Assembly (NCBI GenBank): GCA_035541995.1
Contig: DATKMG010000012.1
Location: forward strand, 1 to 15,507
Length of the DNA: 15,507 bases
Direction: 5' to 3'
Source: DATKMG01 sp035541995
GTDB taxonomy: Bacteria > Acidobacteriota > Terriglobia > Versatilivoradales > Versatilivoraceae
Numbering within the stretch: position 1 is the first letter of the stretch; each line of letters starts with the position of its first letter. Positions 6,723-15,507 of this stretch are shown here, piece after piece. Below the pieces are notes generated by a model that made no database searches, was not told where the DNA came from, and was given only the letters and a program-made list of their open reading frames with translations. A program made the position numbers and the translations under genes.

Positions 6723-8266
6723 TGGAACCGAAGAGTGAGCAAGACCTGATTGCGCAACGCTACTCGAAGTTCGAAAGGATAAAACAAGGGGGTTATGCTC
6801 CTTATCCACATCGGTACGATTACACACACACACCGACTGAAATTGTCCGTCAGTTTGGATGTCAGTCCAAGGAAGAGTTAGAAGCGAGCCGGATTGAAGT
6901 CCGGACCTGTGGGAGACTGGTGGCTCTGCGAGGACACGGCAAGGCCGGTTTTGCTCATGTTTCCGATGGAGATAGCCGGCTTCAGATTTACGTCCGCCTG
7001 GACGCGGTGGGCGAGAAGAACTACGACCTCTACAATCTGCTGGATATCGGGGACATAATTGGGGTCGAGGGCTATCTTTTCCGGACCAAGACCAACGAGT
7101 TGACCATCCATGCCTCAAAGGTGGAATTTCTTGCCAAGTCGTTCCTTCCCTTGCCCGAGAAATGGCACGGACTGACGGACGTAGAAATCCGTTACCGACA
7201 GCGTTACCTGGATTTGATTGTCAACCCTCATGTAAGGGAGGTCTTTGTAAAGCGCTGCCAGATCATTCGGGGAATGAGAGAGTTTTTTGACAGCCGGGGT
7301 TACGTCGAAGTTGAAACGCCCATGATGCAGCCCATGGCAGGGGGGGCCACCGCCCGTCCGTTTAAGACTTACCATAACGCTCTGGACATAGACCTGTACT
7401 TGAGAATTGCCCCAGAACTCTATTTAAAACGCCTCATTGTCGGGCAAATGCAGAGGGTCTATGAAATCAATCGGAATTTCCGGAACGAAGGGATCTCGAT
7501 TCGTCATAACCCGGAATTCACAATGCTGGAGTTCTACCAATCCTACAGCGACTATCGGGATCTAATGGACCTCACCGAAGAGCTCCTTCGCTACCTGACC
7601 ATGACAGTTCTGGGGAAGCTCGAACTTGAATATGACGGACAGAAGATCTCAATGGGGGAGTGGAAGCGGTTCTCACTTAAGGAAGCCATCCTTCACTACT
7701 GGCCTGACACGGTTCAGCCGCGCCCCTGCCTCGGCGACCTGGAAGAATCCTCGCGGCTCCGAGAGCTGTGCCAGCGCTGGAATCAGGGGGCGTCGACGGG
7801 GAGCGGAGAAACGGTTTCGATCGGGCAGTATGGTTCTCCGGGAGCTTTATTGGGTGCATTGTTTGAAGTCGTAGTGGAGAAACACCTGGTTCATCCCACC
7901 ATCATCTACGACTATCCGATCGAGCTTTCTCCACTGAGCAAAACCAAGCCGGACGATCCTTCCCTGGTAGAGCGGTTTGAGCTTTATATCGGGGGCATAG
8001 AAATTGCCAATGCCTACAGCGAGCTGAATGATCCCGAAGAACAGAAACGGCGGTTCGAAGCCCAGATGACGGAACGCGAGAAGGGCGATGAAGAAGCCCA
8101 TCAGATGGACGAGGACTACGTGCGGGCGTTACGCTACGGAATGCCACCCACTGCCGGCGAAGGCATCGGAATTGACCGTCTAACGATGCTTTTCACCAAC
8201 TCCCGGTCAATCCGGGACGTCATTCTCTTCCCTCACATGAGGCCTGAAAATAGAGAAGCTTCATGA
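6722..8266 (+). CDS. lysS: Lysyl-tRNA synthetase, class II
   Basis: Charges tRNA-Lys with lysine in the cytoplasm. The 514-residue protein has the N-terminal OB-fold anticodon-binding domain (about 56-136) and a class II catalytic core. Visible are motif 1 (GYVEVETPMMQP), motif 2 (FRNEGISIRHNPEFTMLEFY, about 253-272) and motif 3 (GEGIGIDRLTMLF, about 479-491). ALDIDLYLRIAPELYLKRL closely matches the E. coli enzyme. I chose ATG 6722 because AGGGAG (6706-6711) is 10 bases upstream and the start overlaps the nusB stop; a TTG at 6719 would add one residue. The stop overlaps the lolC/E start by 4 bases (ATGA). A lysine tRNA ligase heading an envelope gene set has no evident functional logic and probably reflects shared expression. 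Confidence 0.97.
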   Translation: MEPKSEQDLIAQRYSKFERIKQGGYAPYPHRYDYTHTPTEIVRQFGCQSKEELEASRIEVRTCGRLVALRGHGKAGFAHVSDGDSRLQIYVRLDAVGEKNYDLYNLLDIGDIIGVEGYLFRTKTNELTIHASKVEFLAKSFLPLPEKWHGLTDVEIRYRQRYLDLIVNPHVREVFVKRCQIIRGMREFFDSRGYVEVETPMMQPMAGGATARPFKTYHNALDIDLYLRIAPELYLKRLIVGQMQRVYEINRNFRNEGISIRHNPEFTMLEFYQSYSDYRDLMDLTEELLRYLTMTVLGKLELEYDGQKISMGEWKRFSLKEAILHYWPDTVQPRPCLGDLEESSRLRELCQRWNQGASTGSGETVSIGQYGSPGALLGALFEVVVEKHLVHPTIIYDYPIELSPLSKTKPDDPSLVERFELYIGGIEIANAYSELNDPEEQKRRFEAQMTEREKGDEEAHQMDEDYVRALRYGMPPTAGEGIGIDRLTMLFTNSRSIRDVILFPHMRPENREAS

Positions 8267-9501
8267 CGTTTGAATTATTTGTGGCACTGAGATATCTCAG
8301 GGCCAAACGCAAACAAACCGTCATTTCCATCATCACGTTCATCTCGGTTCTGGGAGTAGCCGCCGGTGTCACGGCCCTGATTGTAGCCCTTTCCATCAGT
8401 GCCGGCTTTCGCGAGGACCTTCAATCGAAGCTGTTGCGCGGAACGGCGCATATCAACATTACGCCGGTTAATCCGACTGACGGAATTGCCAACTACCCAG
8501 GGCTGATCGCCCGAGTCAAAGCCATCGATGGGATTCGCAGTGCCATCCCGGCTATCTACCAGAATGTGTTGATCAGCAGCGGAAACAGGCAGTATCAGGT
8601 CATGCTCAAAGGGCTGGCCGTCGAGGAATCTCCTTTTTCGAAGGAAGACTTCTTCGAAGTCAAGAGTGGAAACATGCAGGATCTGGCGGCTCCTCCTGGT
8701 GACCCGGTCCGCGACAGAATTGCAATCGGCCAGGACTTGAAGGAGAAACTGGGAACCTTTGTCGGAGACTTCGTGAATGTAATCAGCGCGGAAGGAGCTC
8801 TCTCCCCATTTGGGTATGTTCCTCGCCAGAAAAGTTTTAAGGTCGTGGCAATCTTCACGTCGGGCCTGTATGAATTTGACTCAGGCTGGGGGTTTACTTC
8901 GTTGGGATCTGCACAACGGCTTTTTGGGTCCGGCAATCTCGTTTCAGTCATCGAATGCCGGGTCCGCGATATCTACCGGGTTCGGTCAATTGCCCGCGAG
9001 ATTAAGCAGGCTCTGGGCAAGGGATTCGTCACCCTGGACTGGCAGGAATTGAATCGTCCCATCTTTGAAGCGCTCAAGCTGGAAAAGCTCGTAATGATAA
9101 TCACCATTGGCTTGATTGTTTTAGTGGCGGCGCTAAATATCATCACGACGCTTGTCATGATGGTGATGGAGAAGAATCGCGATATTGCGGTGCTGATGTC
9201 GATGGGGGCAACGAAGCGGAATATTCGGAAAATCTTTGTTTATCAGGGTCTTATCATCGGGGTGATTGGAGCCCTGTGGGGTGCGATCGCCGGGATCACC
9301 ATTTGCTGGTTTTGTGACAAGTACCGATTGATCCATTTACAGGCAGACATCTACTCGATCTCTTACGTGCCCTTTAGGGTCAGCCCGGTGGATGTGATGG
9401 CAGTGTCTCTGGCTGCAGTGATTATCAGTTTCCTGGCCACGATCCACCCCTCAAAGAGTGCAGCCCAACTGGATCCGGCGGAGGCGCTCCGGTACGAATG
9501 A
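8263..9501 (+). CDS. Lipoprotein-releasing ABC transporter permease, LolC/LolE family
   Basis: Inner-membrane permease that, with LolD, extracts outer-membrane lipoproteins from the inner membrane and passes them to the carrier LolA. The 412 residues show the classical layout: one N-terminal transmembrane helix (about 19-48), a large periplasmic domain (about 50-270), then three helices (about 274-301, 325-350, 376-395). The cytoplasmic segment EKNRDIAVLMSMGAT (303-316) is the conserved coupling region that docks on the ATPase, and the C-terminus LDPAEALRYE is typical. Only one permease gene is present, where E. coli has both LolC and LolE. A homodimer is likely unless a second copy lies elsewhere. 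It overlaps lysS by 4 bases and lolD by 4 bases. LolC and LolE cannot be told apart from sequence alone. Confidence 0.93.
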   Translation: MTFELFVALRYLRAKRKQTVISIITFISVLGVAAGVTALIVALSISAGFREDLQSKLLRGTAHINITPVNPTDGIANYPGLIARVKAIDGIRSAIPAIYQNVLISSGNRQYQVMLKGLAVEESPFSKEDFFEVKSGNMQDLAAPPGDPVRDRIAIGQDLKEKLGTFVGDFVNVISAEGALSPFGYVPRQKSFKVVAIFTSGLYEFDSGWGFTSLGSAQRLFGSGNLVSVIECRVRDIYRVRSIAREIKQALGKGFVTLDWQELNRPIFEALKLEKLVMIITIGLIVLVAALNIITTLVMMVMEKNRDIAVLMSMGATKRNIRKIFVYQGLIIGVIGALWGAIAGITICWFCDKYRLIHLQADIYSISYVPFRVSPVDVMAVSLAAVIISFLATIHPSKSAAQLDPAEALRYE

Positions 9502-10199
9502 GTTCAATGGAAGAAACGGCTGTCCTGCAAACCATTAATCTGCGCAAGTCCTTCCCCACCGTGAATGGACCTTTGGAAATTCTCAAAGGCATCAACTTTA
9601 CTCTTTCCACCGGGGAGATGCTCGCCATTGTGGGACAATCCGGTTCGGGGAAGAGTACTCTGTTGCATATTCTGGGTGCTCTGGATCGTCCTTCTGGTGG
9701 GTCCGTATACTTCGCCGAAAACGACATCTTTGCATTTGGGAATGAGGAACTGGCGAAGTTCAGGCGAAATGCCATCGGGTTCGTCTTTCAGTTTCACAAC
9801 CTGCTGCCGGAATTCACTGCACTTGAGAATGTCCTGATGCCGAGGATCATCGCTGGGGAGTCCGCGAACAGTCCGTTAGGCCGGGAACTTCTGGAGAGAG
9901 TCGGGTTGAGGGATCGCCTCCAGCATCGCCCGGGAGAACTCTCTGGTGGTGAACAACAACGGGTGGCCATTGCACGTGCTTTGATCAATCACCCCCGCTT
10001 GATTCTTGCAGACGAGCCAACGGGGAGTCTTGACAATCAAACTGGAGAGCGGGTTTTTGAGTTGTTCCGCGAGATCCAGAGGGAGAAAAAACTTACTTCC
10101 ATCCTGGCGACCCATAATGTTAAAATAGCCGCTAGATGTGATAAGATAATGCGCATCGAGAACGGGATTCTATTAGAAACCGACAAAAGCCATGTTTGA
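9498..10199 (+). CDS. lolD: Lipoprotein-releasing ABC transporter ATP-binding protein LolD
   Basis: Cytoplasmic ATPase that powers the neighbouring LolC/E permease. All ABC motifs are in place in 233 residues: Walker A GQSGSGKST (46-54), Q-loop Gln98 in FVFQFHNLLPEF, signature LSGGEQQR (148-155), Walker B LILADEP (168-174), D-loop SLD (177-179) and H-loop His206. The family is close to MacB and FtsE ATPases, but direct coupling to a LolC/E permease by an ATGA overlap makes LolD the best assignment. The start could also be the ATG at 9507. Its 3' end overlaps clpC by 8 bases (10192-10199). Confidence 0.93.
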   Translation: MSSMEETAVLQTINLRKSFPTVNGPLEILKGINFTLSTGEMLAIVGQSGSGKSTLLHILGALDRPSGGSVYFAENDIFAFGNEELAKFRRNAIGFVFQFHNLLPEFTALENVLMPRIIAGESANSPLGRELLERVGLRDRLQHRPGELSGGEQQRVAIARALINHPRLILADEPTGSLDNQTGERVFELFREIQREKKLTSILATHNVKIAARCDKIMRIENGILLETDKSHV

Positions 10200-12630
10200 A
10201 AGATATACCGAGAAGGCGCGGCGGGTCATCTTTTTTGCTCGCTACGAAGCGAGCCAGTTTGGAAGTCCGACTATTGAGACTGAGCATCTCCTCCTGGGGT
10301 TGATGCGGGAAGACAAGAGCCTCACTAATCGATTCCTCCGCTCTCACTCATCAATTGAGTCCATCCGCAAGGAGATCGAAGGCCGTACGATTATTCGGGA
10401 GAAGGTCTCCACGTCTATCGAACTACCCCTCAGTGCAGAGTGCAAACGTATCTTGGCGTATGCCGCAGAAGAAGCAGAGCGATTGCGGCATCGACATATC
10501 GGGACAGAACACCTTCTTCTAGGTATTCTCCGGGAGGACCGTTGTATTGCAGCCGAGATCCTTCATGAGCGGGGGTTAAGGCTCAACCTGGTCAGAGATG
10601 AGATCAACAAGACCCAGTCGGAAAAGCCATACAGCGGCAGAGCCAAAGAGACCCCTTTGCTTTCTGAATTCAGCCGGGACCTGACTCAACTGGCCACTGA
10701 AAATGCTTTGGATCCTTTGATTGGGCGGGAAGCCGAGTTGGAGCGCGTGATCCAGATCCTGTGCCGACGCACCAAGAACAATCCGGTCCTGATAGGAGAA
10801 CCAGGGGTAGGGAAAACCGCCATTGTAGAAGGATTGGCCCAGCGGATTGTGGATAGCGAGGTTCCCAGCTATTTAGCTGAAAAGCGTATCCTGGCCTTGG
10901 ACCTCTCCCTGATTGTGGCCGGCACTAAGTATCGCGGGCAGTTTGAAGAACGTCTGAAGACGATCATGAAGGAGCTGGTGGAGAATCCCAACGCGATTGT
11001 TTTCATTGATGAGTTGCATACGCTAGTGGGCGCCGGTTCAGCAGAAGGTTCCCTGGATGCCGCCAATATCTTGAAACCCGCTCTCAGTCGGGGGGAAATT
11101 CAGTGTATTGGCGCAACGACCCCGGCCGAATACCGAAAATCCATCGAGCGAGATCGTTCTCTGGAGCGGCGTTTTCAGGCCGTTAAAGTTCCTCCTCCCA
11201 ATGAGAAAGAGGCAGTCCAAATCCTCAACGGAGTTAAGGACCGCTACGAGAAGTTTCATATGGTGAGCTATCTCCCTGTTTCCATTGAAACGGCTGTATA
11301 CCAGGCCAATCGCTATATTCCTGATCGTTTTCTCCCCGACAAGGCCATTGACCTGATTGATGAGGCGGGGGCTCGAGTAAAGCTTCGCCAGGACAGCCTT
11401 CCCAAGGAAATGACTGAAGTCCAGAAGAGAATCAAGACCGTGGTCGGGCGCATGGAGACGGCGCTTTCCGACCACGATTTTGAGAAGGCCGAGATCTATC
11501 GCAACGAGGAGCGAATCGAACTGGAGAACCTCAAGCAGCTCAAGGAAAAATTCAACGTTGACGATGCCAGTATTGGTGTTGTGACCAAGGAAGACATTGA
11601 ATCCGTAGTGGCCAAATGGACGGGGATACCGGTCACTTCCATCAAGGAAGAGGAAATGACCAAACTGCTCCGCATTGAAGAAGAGCTGCACAAGCGGGTC
11701 ATCAGCCAGGACAAGGCGATTAGTGCCTTGGCACGTGCCATCCGACGATCTCGGGCGGGTTTGAAGAATCCCAATCGGCCGGTGGGGTCTTTTCTGTTTC
11801 TCGGCCCCACCGGGGTGGGGAAGACCGAAATGGCGCGCTCGCTGGCCCATTTCTTGTTCGGATCTGAGAAGGCCTTGATTCGCTTCGACATGTCGGAATA
11901 CATGGAGAAGCATTCCGTTTCGAAGTTTATCGGGTCACCTCCGGGCTATGTCGGTTATGAAGAGGGCGGCCAGTTGACTGAACGAGTGAAACGGTCCCCT
12001 TATTCGGTAGTTCTGCTGGATGAAATCGAGAAATCGCATCACGATGTCTTTAACATCCTTTTACAAGTTTTTGAGGACGGCCAACTGACGGATGGGTTAG
12101 GCAATACCGTCGACTTTAAGAACTCCATCATCATCATGACTTCCAACTTGGGGGCGAGGTTCCTGGAGAAGAAGCACTCCCTGGGTTTCCACGGATCCAG
12201 TGAGGAGGCCACGGCTTTGAAGATGGAGGAAACAGTCCTGGCTGAGGTGAAAAAGGCCTTTAATCCGGAGTTCCTCAACCGATTGGACGAGATTATTGTG
12301 TTTAACTCGTTGAACGACGATGATCTTGAAAGGATCATAGAAATACTGGTAAGCCAGATTAACGAGAGCATGGTATCGAAGAAGATCAAGATTTCGCTGA
12401 CGACTGACGCAAAACGCTGGATACTCACAAAAACCTGTCAGGACCGATCATACGGTGCTCGACCTCTGCGTCGGGCACTCCAACGCTACGTGGAAGATCC
12501 TCTGGCAGAGGCGCTGATTCAAGGTGATATTGAGCCCGAATCAGAACTTGAGATTTATCAAGTGGATGAGGGTCTCTACTACCGGAATCTGAAGAAATCA
12601 ATTGTTGAGACCTCTCTGCTGTACAAATAG
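10192..12630 (+). CDS. clpC: ClpC-type AAA+ unfoldase, ATPase subunit of the Clp protease
   Basis: Hexameric ATP-driven unfoldase that feeds substrates into the ClpP peptidase. In its 812 residues I see two Clp N-terminal repeats (about 1-140) and a first AAA+ module with Walker A GEPGVGKT (202-209), Walker B Asp273-Glu274 and ERRF (325-328). A short middle domain (about 405-455) carries a UVR-like segment (DFEKAEIYRNEE, 429-440). The second AAA+ module has GPTGVGKT (538-545), Asp610-Glu611 and sensor 2 GARPLRR (755-761). LGF (664-666) lies where ClpA, ClpC and ClpX carry the ClpP-docking tripeptide, so a proteolytic partner is expected; the middle domain is too short for ClpB. Start ATG 10192 lies inside the end of lolD, implying translational coupling. 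No mcsA, mcsB, ctsR or clpP is nearby. Confidence 0.95.
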   Translation: MFERYTEKARRVIFFARYEASQFGSPTIETEHLLLGLMREDKSLTNRFLRSHSSIESIRKEIEGRTIIREKVSTSIELPLSAECKRILAYAAEEAERLRHRHIGTEHLLLGILREDRCIAAEILHERGLRLNLVRDEINKTQSEKPYSGRAKETPLLSEFSRDLTQLATENALDPLIGREAELERVIQILCRRTKNNPVLIGEPGVGKTAIVEGLAQRIVDSEVPSYLAEKRILALDLSLIVAGTKYRGQFEERLKTIMKELVENPNAIVFIDELHTLVGAGSAEGSLDAANILKPALSRGEIQCIGATTPAEYRKSIERDRSLERRFQAVKVPPPNEKEAVQILNGVKDRYEKFHMVSYLPVSIETAVYQANRYIPDRFLPDKAIDLIDEAGARVKLRQDSLPKEMTEVQKRIKTVVGRMETALSDHDFEKAEIYRNEERIELENLKQLKEKFNVDDASIGVVTKEDIESVVAKWTGIPVTSIKEEEMTKLLRIEEELHKRVISQDKAISALARAIRRSRAGLKNPNRPVGSFLFLGPTGVGKTEMARSLAHFLFGSEKALIRFDMSEYMEKHSVSKFIGSPPGYVGYEEGGQLTERVKRSPYSVVLLDEIEKSHHDVFNILLQVFEDGQLTDGLGNTVDFKNSIIIMTSNLGARFLEKKHSLGFHGSSEEATALKMEETVLAEVKKAFNPEFLNRLDEIIVFNSLNDDDLERIIEILVSQINESMVSKKIKISLTTDAKRWILTKTCQDRSYGARPLRRALQRYVEDPLAEALIQGDIEPESELEIYQVDEGLYYRNLKKSIVETSLLYK

Positions 12631-12711
12631 TTTCCCTAAAAGTGCATCTAACTCCGATTATTCTCGCCGTTTTTGAGAGACGACCTCAAAGACTTGGGGA
12701 AACTCTTGTAT

Positions 12712-12716
12712 GGAGG
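12712..12716 (+). promoter_or_regulatory. Ribosome binding site favouring the second bamA ATG
   Basis: GGAGG lies 5 bases before ATG 12722. The alternative in-frame ATG at 12710 overlaps this site and has only GGGGA (12696-12700) 9 bases upstream. Starting at 12722 gives MQTKGLSTAWLVVVLLF, a cleaner signal peptide than MEDLMQTKG, which begins with two acidic residues. Confidence 0.55.
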
Positions 12717-12721
12717 ACTTA

Positions 12722-15493
12722 ATGCAAACAAAGGGCTTGTCAACCGCTTGGCTAGTAGTCGTCCTGCTTTTCATACTGTCCCCGTTGACCGGCATATTTT
12801 CCATACTAGCTCAGACGGAAGACCTCATTGAAGACATTGAAATCAGAGGGAACCGAAGAGTTCCCGCAGATACAGTCAAGTTTCACATCCTCTCCCAGAA
12901 GAACACCAAGCTAGACCCTGCAGTGTTGCAGCGAGATTTCAAAGCCGTTTGGGCCATGAGCTTCTTTGATGACCTCAAGATCGAAATTGAAGACGGTAAA
13001 ACCGGTAAAATCGTGATCTTCTGGGTCAAAGAACGACCATTGATCCGAGAAATCAAATATGTGGGCCTCAAATCTGCGACCAACACGGAAGTGCTTGACA
13101 AATACAAAGAAAAAAAGGTCGGCCTGGGAATGGAAACTCCTTTCGAGCCTACCAAGGTCCAGCGAGCCATCACGGTCTTGACCGAATTGCTTGCGGAAAA
13201 AGGCCGACAATACGCAAAGATTACCTACGATGCAAAAGATTCGCCTCCCAACGGTAAAATCCTCACTTTTTACATTGAAGAAGGACCCAAGGTAAAAGTC
13301 GAGAAAATCGACTTCCATGGAAACACGGTTTACAGCGACAAACAATTGAAGAAGTCTATGAAGTACATCAAGGAAACCGGACTGATTTCAATGTTTACGG
13401 GCAAATCCACCTATGACCAGCAGAAGCTGGAGGGCTCATTGGAATTGGGGGTACGAGCTAAGTACCAGGAGAAAGGCTACATCAAGCTTCTCATCAAAGA
13501 TCCCAAGATTGATATCAGGGATGTTTCGCACACCTCGTTGTTCCCCATCCCGTTCCAAACTAAGAAAGGAAAACGCGTATTCATCGACATTGATCTTGAG
13601 GAAGGACCCCAGTATCGAGTAGGGGAGGTGAACTTCACCGGCAATACTCAATTCCGGAAGGAGATCCTACAGCGGGTATTGGGAGTCCAGCAGGGCGAGG
13701 TGTTCAATGGGGAGATGGTTCGCAAAGGGTTTGAAAATCTAAAGAAGATTTATGGGGCCAAGGGGTTCATTAACTGGACTCCTGTGCCCCGCCAGGAGCT
13801 TGATGACGAAAACCGGCTCGTCAACATTGTTTTTGAATTTGAAGAAGGCAAACAGTTTTATCTGAGAAGACTGGACTTTGTTGGGAACACGACTACACGG
13901 GATAAGGTCATTCGGCGCGAGGTCCTCGTAAATGAGGGTGAGATATACAATACTCAGCTCTTGGATATCAGTTTGCTTCGCCTCAATCAGCTGGGCTTCT
14001 TCGATACGTTGAAGCAGGAAGACGCAGACGTCAAGCCTGACTTGAAGGCAGCGGGTCCGGAAGGGGAGAATACTGGATGGGTGGACGTCACGCTGAAAGT
14101 CAAGGAAAAGGGGAAGAACTCTATCGGCTTTTCCGGCGGTGTCAGTGGCTACGGGGGAAGTTTTGTGGGCGTCAACTATTCCACCAACAACTTCCTGGGT
14201 TACGGAGAAACTCTTGATTTCACCATTCAGGGCGGGACCCGCCAGTCTGCTTACATCTTCAGCTTTACCGAACCTTACTTTAAAGATCGCCCCATCACGA
14301 CCGGCTTCAGCCTTTACCACAGGCGCTACAGCTATCGAGAAGGAGATCAGTACGCCAATTACCTGTACGGTTATGGTTATGGCTATGGGGCGGGAGGACA
14401 ACCGCTGGTTCCTCTGGGGAACGAGATTTTTGCCCAAAGCTCGAACGGATTTACGATCTTCGCCAGCAAGCCCATTCGTCCATTTACCCGGTTTGGCCTG
14501 AGTTACGGCATCGACAGATCCTCGACGACCTTTGCTAATAGTGATTACCAGCTCTTCTATACGGCCTTCCAATTCACGGATACGTTTTCGGGAATTGGAA
14601 GCTATACCGGAGTAATGCGAAGCACTATTACCCCCAGTCTCACTTACAGCACAATCAACAACCCCTTTACGCCCACTTCCGGGAAAAGCTACAGTGCTCT
14701 TTTTCAGTTTACAGGAGGGCCAGTCAGTGACGTGAAGTATTACAAGCCTTACCTGGAGGCAAAGTGGTTCCATCCGATGAATAAGCATCGGAACACTTTG
14801 GGGATGAGAGCTCAATTTGCCTTTATTTCGGGATATGGTGGCTTGTCCGCACCCATTACGGACCGCTGGTTCACCGGCGGCGAGGACTCCATTCGCGGAT
14901 TCGACATCCGGTCGATCAGTCCCCGGGCGCTGGTCACAACAAAGACGCTGACAGCCGTGACCCAGCGGGATCCCTACGGAAATCCTGTCATCGATCCGAC
15001 CACGGGTAGTCCGATCGTGAACTATGTCCCCTTCTACAATTCTTTTCCTTACTACATTGGAGGGGACACACAGGTCATATATAACATCGAATATCGAATC
15101 CCGATCATCGGAAATTCTTTTTCGATCGCTCCGTTTTTCGATGTGGGGAAGCTCTGGGTCCTGAAAGAGAGCCAGATCAGAGTTGCCCCCCAGGCCGCTT
15201 CCCAATTCTATGTTTATGAGAATGGACAGTTTTCTCCTATGAAACCGGGCACGCCGCTCCCTGTCATCCCGGAGACACTGATGGTGCGGTCCAGCACCGG
15301 GGTGGAATTTCAGGTGATCTTGCCGGTTGTTAATGCTCCATTCCGTTTGATCTATTATTACAACCCCAATCAATTAGACACCTATATCTTGCGCCCGGAA
15401 GGCGGGTTACCCTATCCGCTTTTCGACAATTATGATTCAAATGGTGCCCAGAAACGTCATGGCTTCCGGTTCAGTGTAGGAAGAACTTTCTAA
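12722..15493 (+). CDS. bamA: Outer-membrane protein assembly factor BamA
   Basis: Omp85-family insertase that folds beta-barrel proteins into the outer membrane. From ATG 12722 it has 923 residues; an upstream ATG at 12710 adds four. Residue numbers below count from 12722. A signal peptide ends near SILA/Q (about 30). Five POTRA domains span about 31-455, the third carrying extra residues around SLFPIPFQTKKGKR. The 16-strand barrel follows (about 457-923), with the loop-6 motif IRGF (714-717) and a terminal phenylalanine in GRTF, the expected barrel-closing signal. A predicted surface loop contains a Tyr-Gly run (539-546). At over 900 residues it exceeds E. coli BamA (about 810), as is usual for Acidobacteriota as I recall. 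It follows clpC by 91 bases with no clear terminator between them, so it probably belongs to the same transcript. Confidence 0.95.
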   Translation: MQTKGLSTAWLVVVLLFILSPLTGIFSILAQTEDLIEDIEIRGNRRVPADTVKFHILSQKNTKLDPAVLQRDFKAVWAMSFFDDLKIEIEDGKTGKIVIFWVKERPLIREIKYVGLKSATNTEVLDKYKEKKVGLGMETPFEPTKVQRAITVLTELLAEKGRQYAKITYDAKDSPPNGKILTFYIEEGPKVKVEKIDFHGNTVYSDKQLKKSMKYIKETGLISMFTGKSTYDQQKLEGSLELGVRAKYQEKGYIKLLIKDPKIDIRDVSHTSLFPIPFQTKKGKRVFIDIDLEEGPQYRVGEVNFTGNTQFRKEILQRVLGVQQGEVFNGEMVRKGFENLKKIYGAKGFINWTPVPRQELDDENRLVNIVFEFEEGKQFYLRRLDFVGNTTTRDKVIRREVLVNEGEIYNTQLLDISLLRLNQLGFFDTLKQEDADVKPDLKAAGPEGENTGWVDVTLKVKEKGKNSIGFSGGVSGYGGSFVGVNYSTNNFLGYGETLDFTIQGGTRQSAYIFSFTEPYFKDRPITTGFSLYHRRYSYREGDQYANYLYGYGYGYGAGGQPLVPLGNEIFAQSSNGFTIFASKPIRPFTRFGLSYGIDRSSTTFANSDYQLFYTAFQFTDTFSGIGSYTGVMRSTITPSLTYSTINNPFTPTSGKSYSALFQFTGGPVSDVKYYKPYLEAKWFHPMNKHRNTLGMRAQFAFISGYGGLSAPITDRWFTGGEDSIRGFDIRSISPRALVTTKTLTAVTQRDPYGNPVIDPTTGSPIVNYVPFYNSFPYYIGGDTQVIYNIEYRIPIIGNSFSIAPFFDVGKLWVLKESQIRVAPQAASQFYVYENGQFSPMKPGTPLPVIPETLMVRSSTGVEFQVILPVVNAPFRLIYYYNPNQLDTYILRPEGGLPYPLFDNYDSNGAQKRHGFRFSVGRTF

Positions 15494-15507
15494 ATACATA
15501 TTCCAGC

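Noticed and set aside
11038..11913. 291-codon open frame on the minus strand opposite clpC
   Set aside because: It lies wholly within the conserved ClpC coding region and shows no recognisable domain.
13739..15373. 544-codon open frame on the minus strand opposite bamA
   Set aside because: It is fully antisense to a clear bamA, matches no family I recognise and has no convincing ribosome site. Its length fits a shadow of the codon bias on the other strand.
1..15507. CRISPR arrays, tRNA or rRNA genes, transposases, phage or defence genes
   Set aside because: No spaced direct repeats, RNA gene signatures, or proteins of these classes were seen on either strand.

Overview
This 15.5 kb stretch comes from a Gram-negative (diderm) bacterium. 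It carries lipoprotein-trafficking genes (lolC/E, lolD) and an outer-membrane assembly gene (bamA). The gene order ribH-nusB-lysS-lolC/E-lolD-clpC-bamA and the long five-POTRA BamA most resemble Acidobacteriota. That placement is inferred from remembered family features, with no database search behind it.

Region 1 (1-310) has no convincing gene. It holds a compact palindromic element (48-118) that can fold into a three-way junction, like REP or MITE repeats. A GC-rich hairpin (181-199) follows; it looks like an intrinsic terminator only when read on the minus strand.

Region 2 (311-5477) holds two exported glycan-related genes on the + strand. The first is a glycoside hydrolase family 2 protein of the exo-beta-D-glucosaminidase (CsxA) type, with its expected catalytic Asp and Glu in place. 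The second belongs to an uncharacterised cellulase-like (clan GH-A) family, but both expected catalytic glutamates are replaced (Gly245 and Ala436), and so are other active-site residues. It looks like a pseudo-glycosidase lying beside a GH2 enzyme that appears intact. This is the most unusual point in the window.

Region 3 (about 5550-15493) is a dense run of housekeeping genes on the same strand. A good extended -10 promoter (5552-5581) precedes ribH (lumazine synthase), followed by nusB (transcription antitermination), lysS (lysyl-tRNA synthetase), lolC/E and lolD (lipoprotein release ABC transporter), clpC (AAA+ unfoldase) and bamA (outer-membrane protein insertase). From nusB to clpC every junction overlaps by 1 to 8 bases, and only 91 bases separate clpC from the preferred bamA start. 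The genes are therefore probably co-transcribed and translationally coupled. A ClpP-type unfoldase subunit lies between the lipoprotein-export and barrel-assembly genes, which raises the possibility of a link between cytoplasmic proteolysis and envelope biogenesis. The window ends 14 bases after bamA stops.
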